From NCBI GenBank assembly GCA_045658985.1, contig JAZOWC010000048.1, positions 1 to 35,620 on the forward strand: 35,620 nt of DNA, in the 5' to 3' direction. Position 1 is the first letter of the stretch; the number at the start of each line of letters is the position of its first letter. Below, piece by piece: positions 1 through 8,191 of this stretch. The position numbers and the translations under genes are program-made. A model generated the notes under the pieces. It made no database searches, was not told where the DNA came from, and saw only the letters and a list, made by a program, of their open reading frames with translations. Source of the stretch: RGIG3513 sp045658985 (GTDB lineage: Bacteria; Bacillota; Clostridia; Oscillospirales; Butyricicoccaceae).

Positions 1-978
1 CTATATAAGAGTCCTAAGATTATGACTGAATACTGCAAAAGTCTAGTTTTGGAGGGAAAGTCATATAATACGATTTACAATTACATAGGATATGTATTAC
101 AGTTTACAAATTTTTTGTTTTGGGGGTATTGTCCCGAAGATTTTTATCTTAGAATAAATTCAGACGACATTGAAGAATATATTGATTCATTGGATAGAAA
201 GTTCATAGGCGGAAAATGGACAAAAACATCTGATAGCATAAAGGCGGTACACTGGACAGCGTTGAACTCTTTTTTTCAGTTTTTAATCCCAGAATACTTG
301 GATGAAAATCCTATGGAAGTGATAAATAGAACACAAATTGAGGATGACACACAAATTGTGTATTTATCACAGGAGGAGATTCGTGAGTTTCTAAAAAATG
401 TGGAGAAAAGAGCGGCAAATAAAACAAAGAATCGTGATTTATGCATAATGAAACTGGGCTTTACCACAGGATTGAGATCATCAACTATATTGGATATTGA
501 TTTGGGGGATATAGATTTTGAGCGCAATAGGATAAATCTAAAAAATAAGGATTATATAGAATTTGGGGGAAATTTAAGAAGTCAGTTGCTGCTATGGATC
601 TCTGATAGACAAAAATACTTTGGGGGAATTGAAACAGATGCACTTTTTGTATCCAAAACTGGAAAACGTTTATCTCCAGACAGACTCTCTGCTATTTTCA
701 ATCAATACGCAGAAGGTGTTGCAGAAAAGCATATTACCCCAAGTGTAATGAGACATTCCTGCGCGATGCATCTGTTAAAGCAGACGGGAGATGTTTATTT
801 GTGTTCAAAACAGTTAAAACACAAAAGCATTTACTCGTCACAGAAATACGCAGAACAACTTGCAAAGGAACAAAACATAGCAATTGATATTCTGGACGAT
901 ATGATTTTTGATGATACAGCGGAGTGGGAAGATGAAGAGTATGAACTGGACTTTGAAAACTATACAGGAATAGACTAA
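1..978 (+). CDS. Tyrosine recombinase / XerC-D-like integrase, probably 5'-partial
   Basis: Site-specific recombinase that cuts and rejoins DNA through a tyrosine-DNA intermediate. Numbering from the ATG at 22, an N-terminal SAM-like core-binding domain (about 1-95, with the KSYNTIYNY pattern) precedes a catalytic domain (about 110-285). Visible catalytic residues are Arg152 (TGLRSS), Arg244 (VMRHS), His267 (LKHKS) and the nucleophile Tyr276 (QKYAE). The usual first His of the HxxR box is Ser241 here. No ribosome site precedes the ATG at 22 and the frame is open to base 1, so the true start probably lies outside the window. The C-terminus is very acidic. The gene is much more AT-rich than most of the window, which suggests a mobile element or transferred DNA. 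No attachment site or partner gene is visible, so its role (element integrase or solitary recombinase) is open. Confidence 0.85.
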   Translation, partial: LYKSPKIMTEYCKSLVLEGKSYNTIYNYIGYVLQFTNFLFWGYCPEDFYLRINSDDIEEYIDSLDRKFIGGKWTKTSDSIKAVHWTALNSFFQFLIPEYLDENPMEVINRTQIEDDTQIVYLSQEEIREFLKNVEKRAANKTKNRDLCIMKLGFTTGLRSSTILDIDLGDIDFERNRINLKNKDYIEFGGNLRSQLLLWISDRQKYFGGIETDALFVSKTGKRLSPDRLSAIFNQYAEGVAEKHITPSVMRHSCAMHLLKQTGDVYLCSKQLKHKSIYSSQKYAEQLAKEQNIAIDILDDMIFDDTAEWEDEEYELDFENYTGID

Positions 979-1080
979 TAATTATAGACTAGCGCAAGTT
1001 TGTTTTGTGGAGAATTTAAGAGCTAAAACAGACGATTTGCGTGGTTTACTTAGCAAAATTTCTGCCATTTACGATTTTTT

Positions 1081-1101
1081 GGGAACTTTTCCCGCTTTTT
1101 T
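1081..1101 (+). terminator. Weak hairpin with T-run after the recombinase gene
   Basis: A short GGGAA/TTCCC stem with a three-base loop is followed by GCTTTTTT. It is the only terminator-like element between the recombinase and the next gene. The stem is only five base pairs, so this is tentative. Confidence 0.3.
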
Positions 1102-1144
1102 CGGTCTAAACATACAAACCCACACCCCAAAGGAGAGATTTTGT

Positions 1145-1717
1145 ATGAAAAGATGGACTGGCATGTTAATACTGATCGTTATTTCTGCCGCACTTATCGC
1201 GGGAATTGGGTTGAGTATGGACGATACTCCGCTTCCACCCGAGATAGATGATACCACCGCGCAGACCCCTGTAGAAAATGATACCGCCGAGTCGCTTCCT
1301 GTGACAACAGTGCTCACTGATACGACGGGTACTCTCAAGACAGAGCTCATAGAAGTGACCCCCACATCCATTACCTATACGATGGCGAATATTTCCAATG
1401 GGTATGTGTACGATTATGGTTCTACTTTTTCGGTGCAGCGGAAGATAGACGGAGAATGGTACAGAGTCCCTGAACTTCCGCTGCCAGAGGGAGTACACAG
1501 AGGATGGACAACGGAAGCCTATATACTGTTTGCGGGAAAAATGAGTGAGAGAACCGAACGCTGGGGAGGTTTGTACGGAAGTTTGCCAAAAGGTCAATAT
1601 CGACTTATCAAGGGTTTGGATGTGTATTATTCGGAATCGGTATTCAACTCCCCGCTGCCCCTGTATACTCTCGTTGACGAGCGATATACCATAGCCATTG
1701 AGTTCGAGATCAAATAA
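1145..1717 (+). CDS. Exported or membrane-anchored protein with bacterial Ig-like domain
   Basis: Predicted 190-residue protein. One hydrophobic segment (about residues 6-24, no lipobox cysteine) acts as signal peptide or anchor. It is followed by an acidic, Thr/Pro-rich linker (about 25-60) and one C-terminal domain. That domain has the pattern DGEWYRVPELP ... GWTTEAYIL ... LPKGQYRLIKGL, which resembles the bacterial Ig-like domain found in many clostridial surface or anti-sigma-associated proteins. The ATG at 1145 is chosen because AAAGGAGAG lies seven bases upstream; the longer frame to 1007 lacks a ribosome site. It is followed 29 bases later by another small membrane protein with a near-identical translation start region, so the two are probably co-transcribed. 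Function is unknown; the domain match is from memory. Confidence 0.7.
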   Translation: MKRWTGMLILIVISAALIAGIGLSMDDTPLPPEIDDTTAQTPVENDTAESLPVTTVLTDTTGTLKTELIEVTPTSITYTMANISNGYVYDYGSTFSVQRKIDGEWYRVPELPLPEGVHRGWTTEAYILFAGKMSERTERWGGLYGSLPKGQYRLIKGLDVYYSESVFNSPLPLYTLVDERYTIAIEFEIK

Positions 1718-1746
1718 CCCACACCACACCCGAAAGGAGAGATACT

Positions 1747-2175
1747 ATGCCCGAGTGCCTTAATACCGTATCCGAGCTTGAGTTTGAGCAGATGACGGAC
1801 GCCATCGACAAGCGCGCCTTCAAACGCAAAATGGTGGTCGGAAAGATTGCCAAAGCCGCCGTAATTCTTGTGCTGGCTGTGGTTGCGCTGTATTTGATCA
1901 CCTATATCCCCAACTGCGTCATAGCTCAGCGCACCTATGACGAGATATTTGGAGTCTGGGCGACGGGCGGCATTGTGATCGACGGAGTGTATTATGAGGA
2001 TTTGCCCGCAATTGCCAGAATAGCCGGCGTGTACTTGGGTCGCTGGGATAACAAAGTCGTGGTCTATATGTCAAGGATCGACGAGCAGGCGATAGCCGAG
2101 TTCAGAGAGATATTTCCCAATGCCAGACGGGTGGTTTTCAAATACGGCGTGAGCTATCCTGCAATGCCTGCATAA
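1747..2175 (+). CDS. Small single-pass membrane protein, unknown function
   Basis: 142 residues. A short cytoplasmic N-terminus (FEQMTDAIDKRAFKRKM) is followed by one membrane helix at about residues 33-55 and an extracytoplasmic C-terminal part of about 85 residues. I do not recognise the family. AAAGGAGAG precedes the ATG at a good distance, and the 25 bases before it closely resemble those before the gene at 1145. A strong terminator follows at 2206-2250, so this is the last gene of its transcript. The basic juxtamembrane stretch and topology are compatible with a membrane-bound regulator, but nothing in the sequence proves this. Confidence 0.65.
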   Translation: MPECLNTVSELEFEQMTDAIDKRAFKRKMVVGKIAKAAVILVLAVVALYLITYIPNCVIAQRTYDEIFGVWATGGIVIDGVYYEDLPAIARIAGVYLGRWDNKVVVYMSRIDEQAIAEFREIFPNARRVVFKYGVSYPAMPA

Positions 2176-2176
2176 T

Positions 2177-2191
2177 GTTGACCAGGTCAAC
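2177..2191. repeat. Perfect 7-bp inverted repeat, possible operator or hairpin
   Basis: GTTGACC, one base, GGTCAAC. It starts one base after the stop codon of the preceding gene and lies just before the terminator. It is too short and lacks a T-run, so it is not a terminator itself. Confidence 0.35.
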
Positions 2192-2205
2192 TATATAAGC
2201 TGAAA

Positions 2206-2250
2206 AACGGACAGATCCCGCCCTCGGGCGGTCTGTCCGTTGACTTTTAT
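2206..2250 (+). terminator. Rho-independent terminator of the 1145-2175 gene pair
   Basis: Arms AACGGACAGA...CCGCCC and GGCGGTCTGTCCGTT pair with a small bulge, followed by a T-rich tail (GACTTTTATTTG). Confidence 0.75.
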
Positions 2251-2297
2251 TTGTACGGCGAAAGCTTCAGCTGCATCCAAGTCCGCCGCAGCGAAAC

Positions 2298-2348
2298 GCC
2301 TCCACTGCAAGGGGAGGTGGGCAAAATCTTTGATTTTGTCCGGAGGGG
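2298..2348. repeat. Diverged copy of a short palindromic intergenic repeat
   Basis: Two adjacent hairpins: CCTCC/GGAGG (2299-2303 with 2313-2317) and CAAAAT/ATTTTG (2322-2327 with 2333-2338), closed by CGGAGGGG. The layout (cctcc-loop-ggaggtg, second stem, ggaggg) matches the copies at 32861, 35144 and 35391. Such elements are common between genes in Clostridia. Confidence 0.6.
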
Positions 2349-2355
2349 CTGCATT

Positions 2356-2904
2356 TTATTCGCCTTTGCAGAGATAGCAGTCACGGTCGTGGGAGTATAT
2401 CACGCCGATGGACTGCAGATAAGAGTAGATTATAGTTGAGCCCACAAACTTCATGCCACGCTTTTTCAGATCCTTGGATATGGCGTCCGACAGAGGGTTT
2501 GTGGTGTTGCCGCATTCGTACAGGGTCTCGCCCTTTGTAAAGCTTTTAAGATAGCTGCCAAAGCTGCCGAACTCCCGCGCGATGTCCAAAAACACCCGAC
2601 TGTTATTAACCGCGGCCTCTATCTTGCGGCGGTTTCTGATAATGCCGGGGTTGCTCATAAGCTCGGCTGTCTTGCGCTCATCGTAGCAGGCTATCTTGTG
2701 GGGGTCAAAGCCGTCAAAAGCCTGACGGAAGCTCTCCCGCTTGTTGAGCACGCACTCCCACGACAGCCCGGCCTGAAAAGACTCAAGCAAAAGCATCTCA
2801 AACAGATACCTCTCATCAAAGTTAAAAACACCCCACTCGCGGTCGTGATATTCTACATAAAGCCGATTGTTTGAATTGCACCATCGGCATCTGGTCTTTT
2901 CCAC
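2356..2904 (-). CDS. tag: DNA-3-methyladenine glycosylase I (Tag)
   Basis: Removes 3-methyladenine from alkylated DNA in the cytoplasm, the first step of base excision repair. The 182-residue protein is full length for the family. It carries YHDREWGV near the N-terminus and the base-pocket segment FQAGLSWECVLNKR. The zinc set typical of Tag is Cys6, His20, His172 and Cys176 (HDRDC near the C-terminus). The start is GTG, with an AAGGGGGCG ribosome site just upstream. It is transcribed alone and divergently from the PadR operon; the two promoters lie within about 60 bases of each other at 2936-3021. Confidence 0.93.
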   Translation of the reverse strand: MEKTRCRWCNSNNRLYVEYHDREWGVFNFDERYLFEMLLLESFQAGLSWECVLNKRESFRQAFDGFDPHKIACYDERKTAELMSNPGIIRNRRKIEAAVNNSRVFLDIAREFGSFGSYLKSFTKGETLYECGNTTNPLSDAISKDLKKRGMKFVGSTIIYSYLQSIGVIYSHDRDCYLCKGE

Positions 2905-2935
2905 AGGCTCGCCCCCTTTGCTTGTCTATGCAGCC

Positions 2936-2964
2936 ATTATAGCATATTATTTGCCGTCTGTCTG
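2936..2964 (-). promoter_or_regulatory. Probable sigma-A promoter of tag
   Basis: On the minus strand, -35 CAGACA (2959-2964) and -10 TATAAT (2936-2941) are separated by 17 bases, about 32 bases upstream of the GTG start. Confidence 0.5.
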
Positions 2965-2992
2965 CCCCAGCAAAAACTTTCCCTAATACCAC

Positions 2993-3021
2993 TTGACATA
3001 CGATGCTATGCGTTGTATAGT
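2993..3021 (+). promoter_or_regulatory. Sigma-A promoter of the PadR operon with overlapping operator
   Basis: -35 TTGACA (2993-2998), 17-base spacer and -10 TATAGT (3016-3021). An imperfect inverted repeat, ATACGATGC-TAT-GCGTTGTAT (2998-3018), fills the spacer. This is where a PadR-type repressor would bind to block RNA polymerase. The promoter is seen directly; the operator role is inferred. Confidence 0.75.
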
Positions 3022-3043
3022 ATTATGCAGAGGGAGGTATATT

Positions 3044-3364
3044 ATGGATGCACAAATAAGAAGAGGCCTGTTGGAGGTCTGCGTTCTTGCGGCCATCAAG
3101 AACCGGGAATCCTACGGCTATCAGATAATCAAGGACGTCAGTCCCTACGTTATTATGTCCGAGTCCACCCTGTATCCCATTCTGCGCAGGCTGGAGAGCT
3201 CGAGATTGCTTACCGTGCGCTCCAGTGAGCACAACGGACGGCTTCGCAAATACTACCGCATTACCGAGGACGGTCTGCAGCGCCTTCGGGTGTTTGAAGC
3301 CGAGTGGGCGGAGATCATGCGTATTTATGAGTTTGTCAAAAAGGAGGATGGCGAGCATGAATAA
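3044..3364 (+). CDS. PadR-family transcriptional regulator
   Basis: A 106-residue winged-helix repressor of the PadR type. The N-terminal domain shows the family signature (RRGLLEVCVLAAI ... ESYGYQIIKDV ... SESTLYPILRRLE) and the wing sequence RKYYRITEDGLQRL. The short C-terminal helix is typical of the small PadR subfamily that heads DUF1700/DUF4097 operons. ATG 3044 is chosen because AGGGAGGT lies five bases upstream. The gene overlaps the next one by eight bases. It probably represses its own operon through the inverted repeat in its promoter. The inducing signal is unknown; small PadR proteins often respond to membrane-active compounds. Confidence 0.92.
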   Translation: MDAQIRRGLLEVCVLAAIKNRESYGYQIIKDVSPYVIMSESTLYPILRRLESSRLLTVRSSEHNGRLRKYYRITEDGLQRLRVFEAEWAEIMRIYEFVKKEDGEHE

Positions 3365-3959
3365 AACCGAGTTTCTGTCGCGGCTCAGGGTCAATCTTTG
3401 CGGCGCGAGCGAGCAGGATGTCAAGACCGCCGAGGATTTTTATTGTGAGATGATAGACGACCGCGTGGAGAGCGGTATGAGCGAGCAGGAGGCGGTGGAC
3501 TCTCTGGGCAGCCCCGAGGATGCCGCCAAAACCATCCTGCTTGAGATGCCGCTGGGCAAGCTCATCAAGGTCAAGGCCAAGCGCTCGAGACGGCTGTCGG
3601 CTATGGAAATAATCCTGCTTGTTTTGGGCTTTCCCGTGTGGGGAGCGCTGGTCATATCGGCCTTTGCCGTGTTCCTGTCGGTCTATCTGTCGCTGTGGTC
3701 TGTGGTGATCGCACTTTACGCCGCAGTGGCTGCCATCGCCGTGTCGGCATTGGCGGCTGTTTTGGTCAGCGTGATTATGTTCACAAGCGGCCGCGCTGCC
3801 ACAGGCGTATTTATGATAGGCGGCGCAATAGCCTGCATGGGTCTGACAGTGCTGATGTTTTTGGGCTCGGGATATGTGGCAAAGGGCCTCATCTTCCTCA
3901 CCAAGCTCAGCGTAAAGGGCATTAAAAAGCTGTTTGTAAAAGGAGGCGACAAAGAATGA
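3357..3959 (+). CDS. DUF1700 family membrane protein
   Basis: 200 residues. The N-terminal HAAS-type helical segment, about 60 residues, has the DUF1700 pattern (FLSRLRVNLCG ... DFYCEMIDDRVESGMSEQEAVDSLGSPEDAA). It is followed by about four hydrophobic helices (about 85-185). The start is ATG 3357 with AAGGAGG nine bases upstream, overlapping padR; its stop overlaps the next start (ATGA). DUF1700 proteins are nearly always encoded between a PadR regulator and a DUF4097 protein, as here. The molecular function is not established. A role in envelope-stress sensing together with the DUF4097 protein is a family-level inference. Confidence 0.88.
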   Translation: MNKTEFLSRLRVNLCGASEQDVKTAEDFYCEMIDDRVESGMSEQEAVDSLGSPEDAAKTILLEMPLGKLIKVKAKRSRRLSAMEIILLVLGFPVWGALVISAFAVFLSVYLSLWSVVIALYAAVAAIAVSALAAVLVSVIMFTSGRAATGVFMIGGAIACMGLTVLMFLGSGYVAKGLIFLTKLSVKGIKKLFVKGGDKE

Positions 3960-4918
3960 AAAAGCTCATTATAGCCGCCGCAGCCTTTGCCGCCGTGCTG
4001 GCAGGCTGCATCGTGATGGGTGTGGGATTTATGATGACGGGAGGCAACTGGCACGAGCTGAGCACCGAGAGCACGGTCACGTACACCGAGTACTTTGACG
4101 GATATTTTGACTCCCTCAACGTCCGTCTGTCAACCTTCGACCTGCGGATTGAGCTGTCCCGGGACGGCAAAAACCGCGCCGAGATCAGCCGCAGCGAGAA
4201 GATCGACGTGACGCTAAAGATCGCAAACGGCGAGCTGACAATAGGCGAGACCGACAACCGCCGCTGGGTGGATCATATATCGTTCTTCTCTTTTGGCGAG
4301 AGCCGCGTGACCTTATATCTCACAGAGAGCGCCTATGAGAGTGCCTATCTGCACCTGAGCACTGGCGACGTTTTTGTGGCGGAGGACTTCACCTTTGGCG
4401 ATCTCAGCATCCGCGTCAGCACGGGTGACGTGATCTCCCGTGCCCGAGTGAGCGGTTCGCTGACCGTAAAAGGCACCACCGGCTCAAAGACTCTGTCGGG
4501 CGTAGGCAGCTGTGAGAGCATCAGGGTTGACGGCTCTACGGGCGACGTCAGCATCCGTGATGCAGAGTGCACAACTATGCAGATCGGCGGCAACACCTCG
4601 GACGTTGAGCTCAGCAATATTGCCGCAGGAGATATCACAATTGACGTGACCAGCGGTGACATAGAGATGAAAAACGTGGTGGCAAAAGGCACTCTTGAGG
4701 CAAAGGCCACCACCGGAGATATTGAGTTTGATCTCTGCGACGGCGCAGAAGTAGTGTTCAAGACCACCACGGGCGATATTGAGGGCAGCCTGCTGAGCGG
4801 CAAGATGTTTGATGCAGCTGCCACCACGGGCGACGTGAGAGTGCCTGCAAGTGACCGCAACGGCGGCGAGTGCAAGGCTCACACCACCAGCGGCGACATT
4901 GATATCACCGTAAAATAA
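3956..4918 (+). CDS. DUF4097 beta-repeat protein, envelope-associated
   Basis: 320 residues. One N-terminal hydrophobic segment (about 3-27) probably anchors the protein in the membrane. The rest is an extracytoplasmic right-handed beta-type repeat. At least eight copies of the turn motif S/T-T/S-G-D-V/I are visible between about residues 135 and 318 (STGDVFV, STGDVIS, STGDVSI, TSGDIEM, TTGDIEF, TTGDIEG, TTGDVRV, TSGDIDI), the hallmark of DUF4097. The last gene of the PadR-DUF1700-DUF4097 operon, translationally coupled through ATGA with AAAGGAGG upstream. A bidirectional terminator follows. Confidence 0.9.
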   Translation: MKKLIIAAAAFAAVLAGCIVMGVGFMMTGGNWHELSTESTVTYTEYFDGYFDSLNVRLSTFDLRIELSRDGKNRAEISRSEKIDVTLKIANGELTIGETDNRRWVDHISFFSFGESRVTLYLTESAYESAYLHLSTGDVFVAEDFTFGDLSIRVSTGDVISRARVSGSLTVKGTTGSKTLSGVGSCESIRVDGSTGDVSIRDAECTTMQIGGNTSDVELSNIAAGDITIDVTSGDIEMKNVVAKGTLEAKATTGDIEFDLCDGAEVVFKTTTGDIEGSLLSGKMFDAAATTGDVRVPASDRNGGECKAHTTSGDIDITVK

Positions 4919-4928
4919 AGCAAAAAAC

Positions 4929-4966
4929 AAAAAGGACGAAGAATCACGGATTCTTCGTCCTTTTTT
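4929..4966. terminator. Bidirectional terminator between the DUF4097 and ABC genes
   Basis: A 15-bp perfect stem (AAAGGACGAAGAATC / GATTCTTCGTCCTTT, loop ACG). T-rich tails occur on both strands, so it can serve both converging transcripts. Confidence 0.9.
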
Positions 4967-5000
4967 CAGTAGGTTAGGTATTCTGTACGCGGGGTTAGGC

Positions 5001-7991
5001 TTACTCGGTGCGCAGAGCGACTACGGGCTCTTTCTTGGCGGCCGAGCGGGAGGGGATGATACCTGCTACAACGGTGAGCAGCATGCTGATCACGATCAGC
5101 AGCAGAGCCACGGGTACGGGCAGATATGCACTCAGGTTGGGGATATTGGTCAGGTGGTGGAGCAGGGCGTTGATGGGGATGCACAGCAGATAGGTGATAC
5201 CTACGCCGATAGCGCCTGCAAATCCGCCTATAAGCACAGTCTCTGCATTGAATACACCGGATACGTTGCGCTTGGATGCGCCCAGTGCGCGGAGGATACC
5301 GATCTCTTTGGTGCGCTCCTGAACCGATATCAGGGTGATGACGCCGATCATGATGGAGGATACTATCAAAGATACGGCAACAAAGGAGATAAGCACGTAG
5401 GTGATTGCGTTGATGATGGTGGTGATAGAGGACATCATCAGTCCCACGTAGTCGGTGTATGCGATCTGGGACAGCTCGGGAACATCCTTGTTGTAGTCCT
5501 CGATAGCGGCCTCAATGGTGTCTTTTTCTTCAAAAGATGCGGCATAGATATTGATGGATGCAGGCTCGTCGATATCAACAACGCCCAGCTCACGCATATT
5601 GCTCTCATAGGTGCTGTCGGAGAACTCAAGCACCTCATCGTGGTATTTGACAAACTGCTCGGTGGTGTAGGTCTGCATGGAGCCCTCGAGCATCATGGAC
5701 AGCTGAGCGGGATCATACTGGCTGAGCTGCTGCTTTACAGCCTGAGCCATCTGCATCTTGACCTGCTCGGCAACGATCATTGCGTAGGTCTCGGAGATTT
5801 CCTCGTCGGCCATGGGAGCAAGATAGCCTGCGATGTCTTCTTCACCCATACCGGTCTGGGAGGCGATGACCTGAGCCACCACTACCTCCATATCGGCGCG
5901 GGTCTTGCCCATCATAGCGCCTGCCACAGCCTTCTGCAGGTCTTCGTCAGAGGGGATGCTCATAATGGCGATATAGGCGTTGGCTTTGCCCTTCTGGTCA
6001 AGAGAGCCTATATAGGACTTGAATGCGTCGATCTTTTCCTGATCGGTCATCTTGCCGGTATTCTCTCTGAAAGGCAGACCGGTAAAAATATCCACGCTCT
6101 GGTCGCTCAGCTGTTTTGCAACGGCGGCGGAGTCTTTGGAGTGCTCGATGACGTATTCGGTGAGCAGGTGGGTGTAGCCTATGCTGCCGGTGAGCATGGA
6201 GGATACAGCATCCTCGCTGGGACGGATGATACCTGTAACGCGCAGGTCAAGGCCGTTGTCATAGAGGTATTTGAGGCCGGTCTGTGTCTGACGCAGGTCG
6301 GTAAAAATACCCGTGGTCTTGTCCTCGGTATAGCAATCGGAGCCAAACACCACGCGGAAGGTCATATCGCAGATCTCCTCATAGGTCCAGCGCTGTGCTT
6401 TGGTGCTCATTTCTTCTTTGTTGAATGCGGCGTAGGACAGCTCGTCGATCTCCTCTTTGGTCTTGAGACCCAGAGCGTAGAGGGTCATATCGTCGATCTC
6501 GTTGTTCTGGTCAACTACCAGCACAACCTCGTTGTAGCTGTTGGGCCAGCTGCCGTAGACCAGATCGTACTGCTTGTGGAGCAGAGGGCTGATGGGCGAG
6601 CCGTCCTTGTCGGACAGCATTTCCTGCCATGTGGAGATGGTCATACCGCCTGCCATGGGCATACCGTAGCTCTCGCTCATACTCATCATACCCGACAGAT
6701 CCATGCCAAAGTACTCGATCAGCATATCCTGCAGCAGTGCGGAAGAATCGGAGCGGATTATCGAGCCGTCGGGGCCCTGAGTGTATACCTGAAGATCCAT
6801 ATCGTAGGTATACTGCACGCCGTTGACAGCGCTTGCAAACTCACTCTCGTTTGCGGCTATCTCTTTGTCCAGAAACTCCTTGAAAGAACGCAGATCGTTC
6901 TCCTGAGCCTCGGTGGTGTTGAGGGCGTTGATGAGGTTGTAGACCATGGTCTTCTGGTACACGGCGTCAAGCTCGTGCTTCTCTGCCGACTCGGCAGTTC
7001 CCATAAAAGTAGTCAGAAGCGATCCCATATCCATATGCTGGGACTCCAGCGTGATGGGATAGGAGGACAGAGTATCCTCCTGCACGGTGTTGATATAGGT
7101 GGTCATACCCTGAGATACCGCGTAGATCAGGGCGATACCGATTATGCCTATGGAACCTGCAAAAGAGGTGAGTGCGGTACGTCCTTTTTTGGTGAACAGA
7201 TTCTTCAGCGACAGACCAAAGGACATAGCGAACGACATGGAGGGTTTTTTGAGATTCTTTTCGCGGGCGGATTTTTCTTCGCCTGCTTTGAGCTCACGTG
7301 TGCGCTCTTCATCGGTGAGGGGAGCGCTGTCGGAGGTGATGACGCCGTCCAGCATACGGATGATGCGGGTGGAGTAGCGCTCGGCAAGATCGGGGTTGTG
7401 TGTGACCATAACAACCAGATGATCGCGGGAGATCTCCTTGAGGATGTTCATTACCTGCACGCTGGTCTCGGTGTCCAGAGCGCCGGTGGGCTCGTCGGCA
7501 AGAATGATATCGGGGTTGTTGACCAGTGCGCGGGCAATGGCCACACGCTGCATCTGACCGCCCGACATCTGACCGGGACGCTTGTTGATCTGCTCCTCCA
7601 GACCTACGCGGATGAGAGCCTCACGGGCTCTTTTGCGGCGTTCTTTTTTGCTGACGCCCGACAGGGTCAGTGCCAGCTCAACGTTCTGCAATACCGACTG
7701 ATGGGGGATGAGGTTGTAACTCTGAAACACAAATCCGACCGAATGGTTGCGGTATGTATCCCAGTCACGGTCTTTGAAGTTGTAGGTGTGTATGCCGTTG
7801 ATGACGAGGTCGCCCTCTGTGTATCTGTCCAGACCGCCGATGATGTTGAGCATGGTGGTCTTGCCGCAGCCGGAGGGGCCGAGGATAGACACAAACTCCG
7901 AGGTTCGGAACTCAAGGTCAATACCCTTGAGGGCGTGAACGACACCGCCGCCTGCGGGGTAGTCTTTTTTGATGCCTTTTAATTGGAGCAT
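5001..7991 (-). CDS. ABC transporter: fused ATPase and FtsX/MacB-type permease
   Basis: 996 residues. The N-terminal ATPase domain (about 1-225) has Walker A GPSGCGKTT, signature MSGGQMQRVAIARAL, Walker B IILADEP and the switch His in MVTHNPD. A charged linker leads to a first membrane helix (about 268-295). A very large extracytoplasmic region follows (about 300-845), then an FtsX domain (about 845-985) with three helices and the conserved QERTKEIGILRALGAS loop. This MacB-like layout fits the type VII ABC superfamily, which transmits mechanical force across the membrane instead of carrying substrate through a pore. Likely roles are peptide or antimicrobial resistance, lipoprotein handling or envelope signalling. 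The start has an AAAGGAAGG site. No outer-membrane or adaptor partner is encoded nearby, as expected for a Gram-positive. Confidence 0.9.
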   Translation of the reverse strand: MLQLKGIKKDYPAGGGVVHALKGIDLEFRTSEFVSILGPSGCGKTTMLNIIGGLDRYTEGDLVINGIHTYNFKDRDWDTYRNHSVGFVFQSYNLIPHQSVLQNVELALTLSGVSKKERRKRAREALIRVGLEEQINKRPGQMSGGQMQRVAIARALVNNPDIILADEPTGALDTETSVQVMNILKEISRDHLVVMVTHNPDLAERYSTRIIRMLDGVITSDSAPLTDEERTRELKAGEEKSAREKNLKKPSMSFAMSFGLSLKNLFTKKGRTALTSFAGSIGIIGIALIYAVSQGMTTYINTVQEDTLSSYPITLESQHMDMGSLLTTFMGTAESAEKHELDAVYQKTMVYNLINALNTTEAQENDLRSFKEFLDKEIAANESEFASAVNGVQYTYDMDLQVYTQGPDGSIIRSDSSALLQDMLIEYFGMDLSGMMSMSESYGMPMAGGMTISTWQEMLSDKDGSPISPLLHKQYDLVYGSWPNSYNEVVLVVDQNNEIDDMTLYALGLKTKEEIDELSYAAFNKEEMSTKAQRWTYEEICDMTFRVVFGSDCYTEDKTTGIFTDLRQTQTGLKYLYDNGLDLRVTGIIRPSEDAVSSMLTGSIGYTHLLTEYVIEHSKDSAAVAKQLSDQSVDIFTGLPFRENTGKMTDQEKIDAFKSYIGSLDQKGKANAYIAIMSIPSDEDLQKAVAGAMMGKTRADMEVVVAQVIASQTGMGEEDIAGYLAPMADEEISETYAMIVAEQVKMQMAQAVKQQLSQYDPAQLSMMLEGSMQTYTTEQFVKYHDEVLEFSDSTYESNMRELGVVDIDEPASINIYAASFEEKDTIEAAIEDYNKDVPELSQIAYTDYVGLMMSSITTIINAITYVLISFVAVSLIVSSIMIGVITLISVQERTKEIGILRALGASKRNVSGVFNAETVLIGGFAGAIGVGITYLLCIPINALLHHLTNIPNLSAYLPVPVALLLIVISMLLTVVAGIIPSRSAAKKEPVVALRTE

Positions 7992-8044
7992 CTTTTACCT
8001 TCCTTTCATAGCTTTCGTACAAAGCGCAAATTTTTTCCATTTAT

Positions 8045-8075
8045 ATTATACAACCAAATTGTTAAAATAGTGCAA
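8045..8075 (-). promoter_or_regulatory. Possible sigma-A promoter of the ABC transporter gene
   Basis: Minus strand: -35 TTGCAC (8070-8075), 19-base spacer, -10 TATAAT (8045-8050). The spacer is longer than ideal. Confidence 0.4.
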
Positions 8076-8130
8076 ACAAAATTGAGAAAAATCATTTTTT
8101 TTTGAGATTTTTTTGTTACAACAAGATGAT

Positions 8131-8159
8131 TCATATTCTGCCGCCCGATGCCATATATA
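8131..8159 (+). promoter_or_regulatory. Possible sigma-E (mother-cell) promoter of spoIIID
   Basis: TCATATT (8131-8137), a 14-base spacer and CATATATA (8152-8159) resemble the sigma-E consensus (-35 KMATATT, -10 CATACANT). spoIIID is a sigma-E target in Bacillus and Clostridium, so the placement is sensible, but the -10 match is partial. Confidence 0.4.
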
Positions 8160-8191
8160 TTCTGCAGGCTATATACAAAGAGGTGGCATAA

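Noticed and set aside
5154..7982. 942-codon open frame on the plus strand opposite the ABC transporter gene
   Set aside because: It is the antisense shadow of a codon-biased gene. The translation is rich in His, Gly, Val and Cys, has no domain, and the minus-strand frame has all ABC and FtsX motifs.
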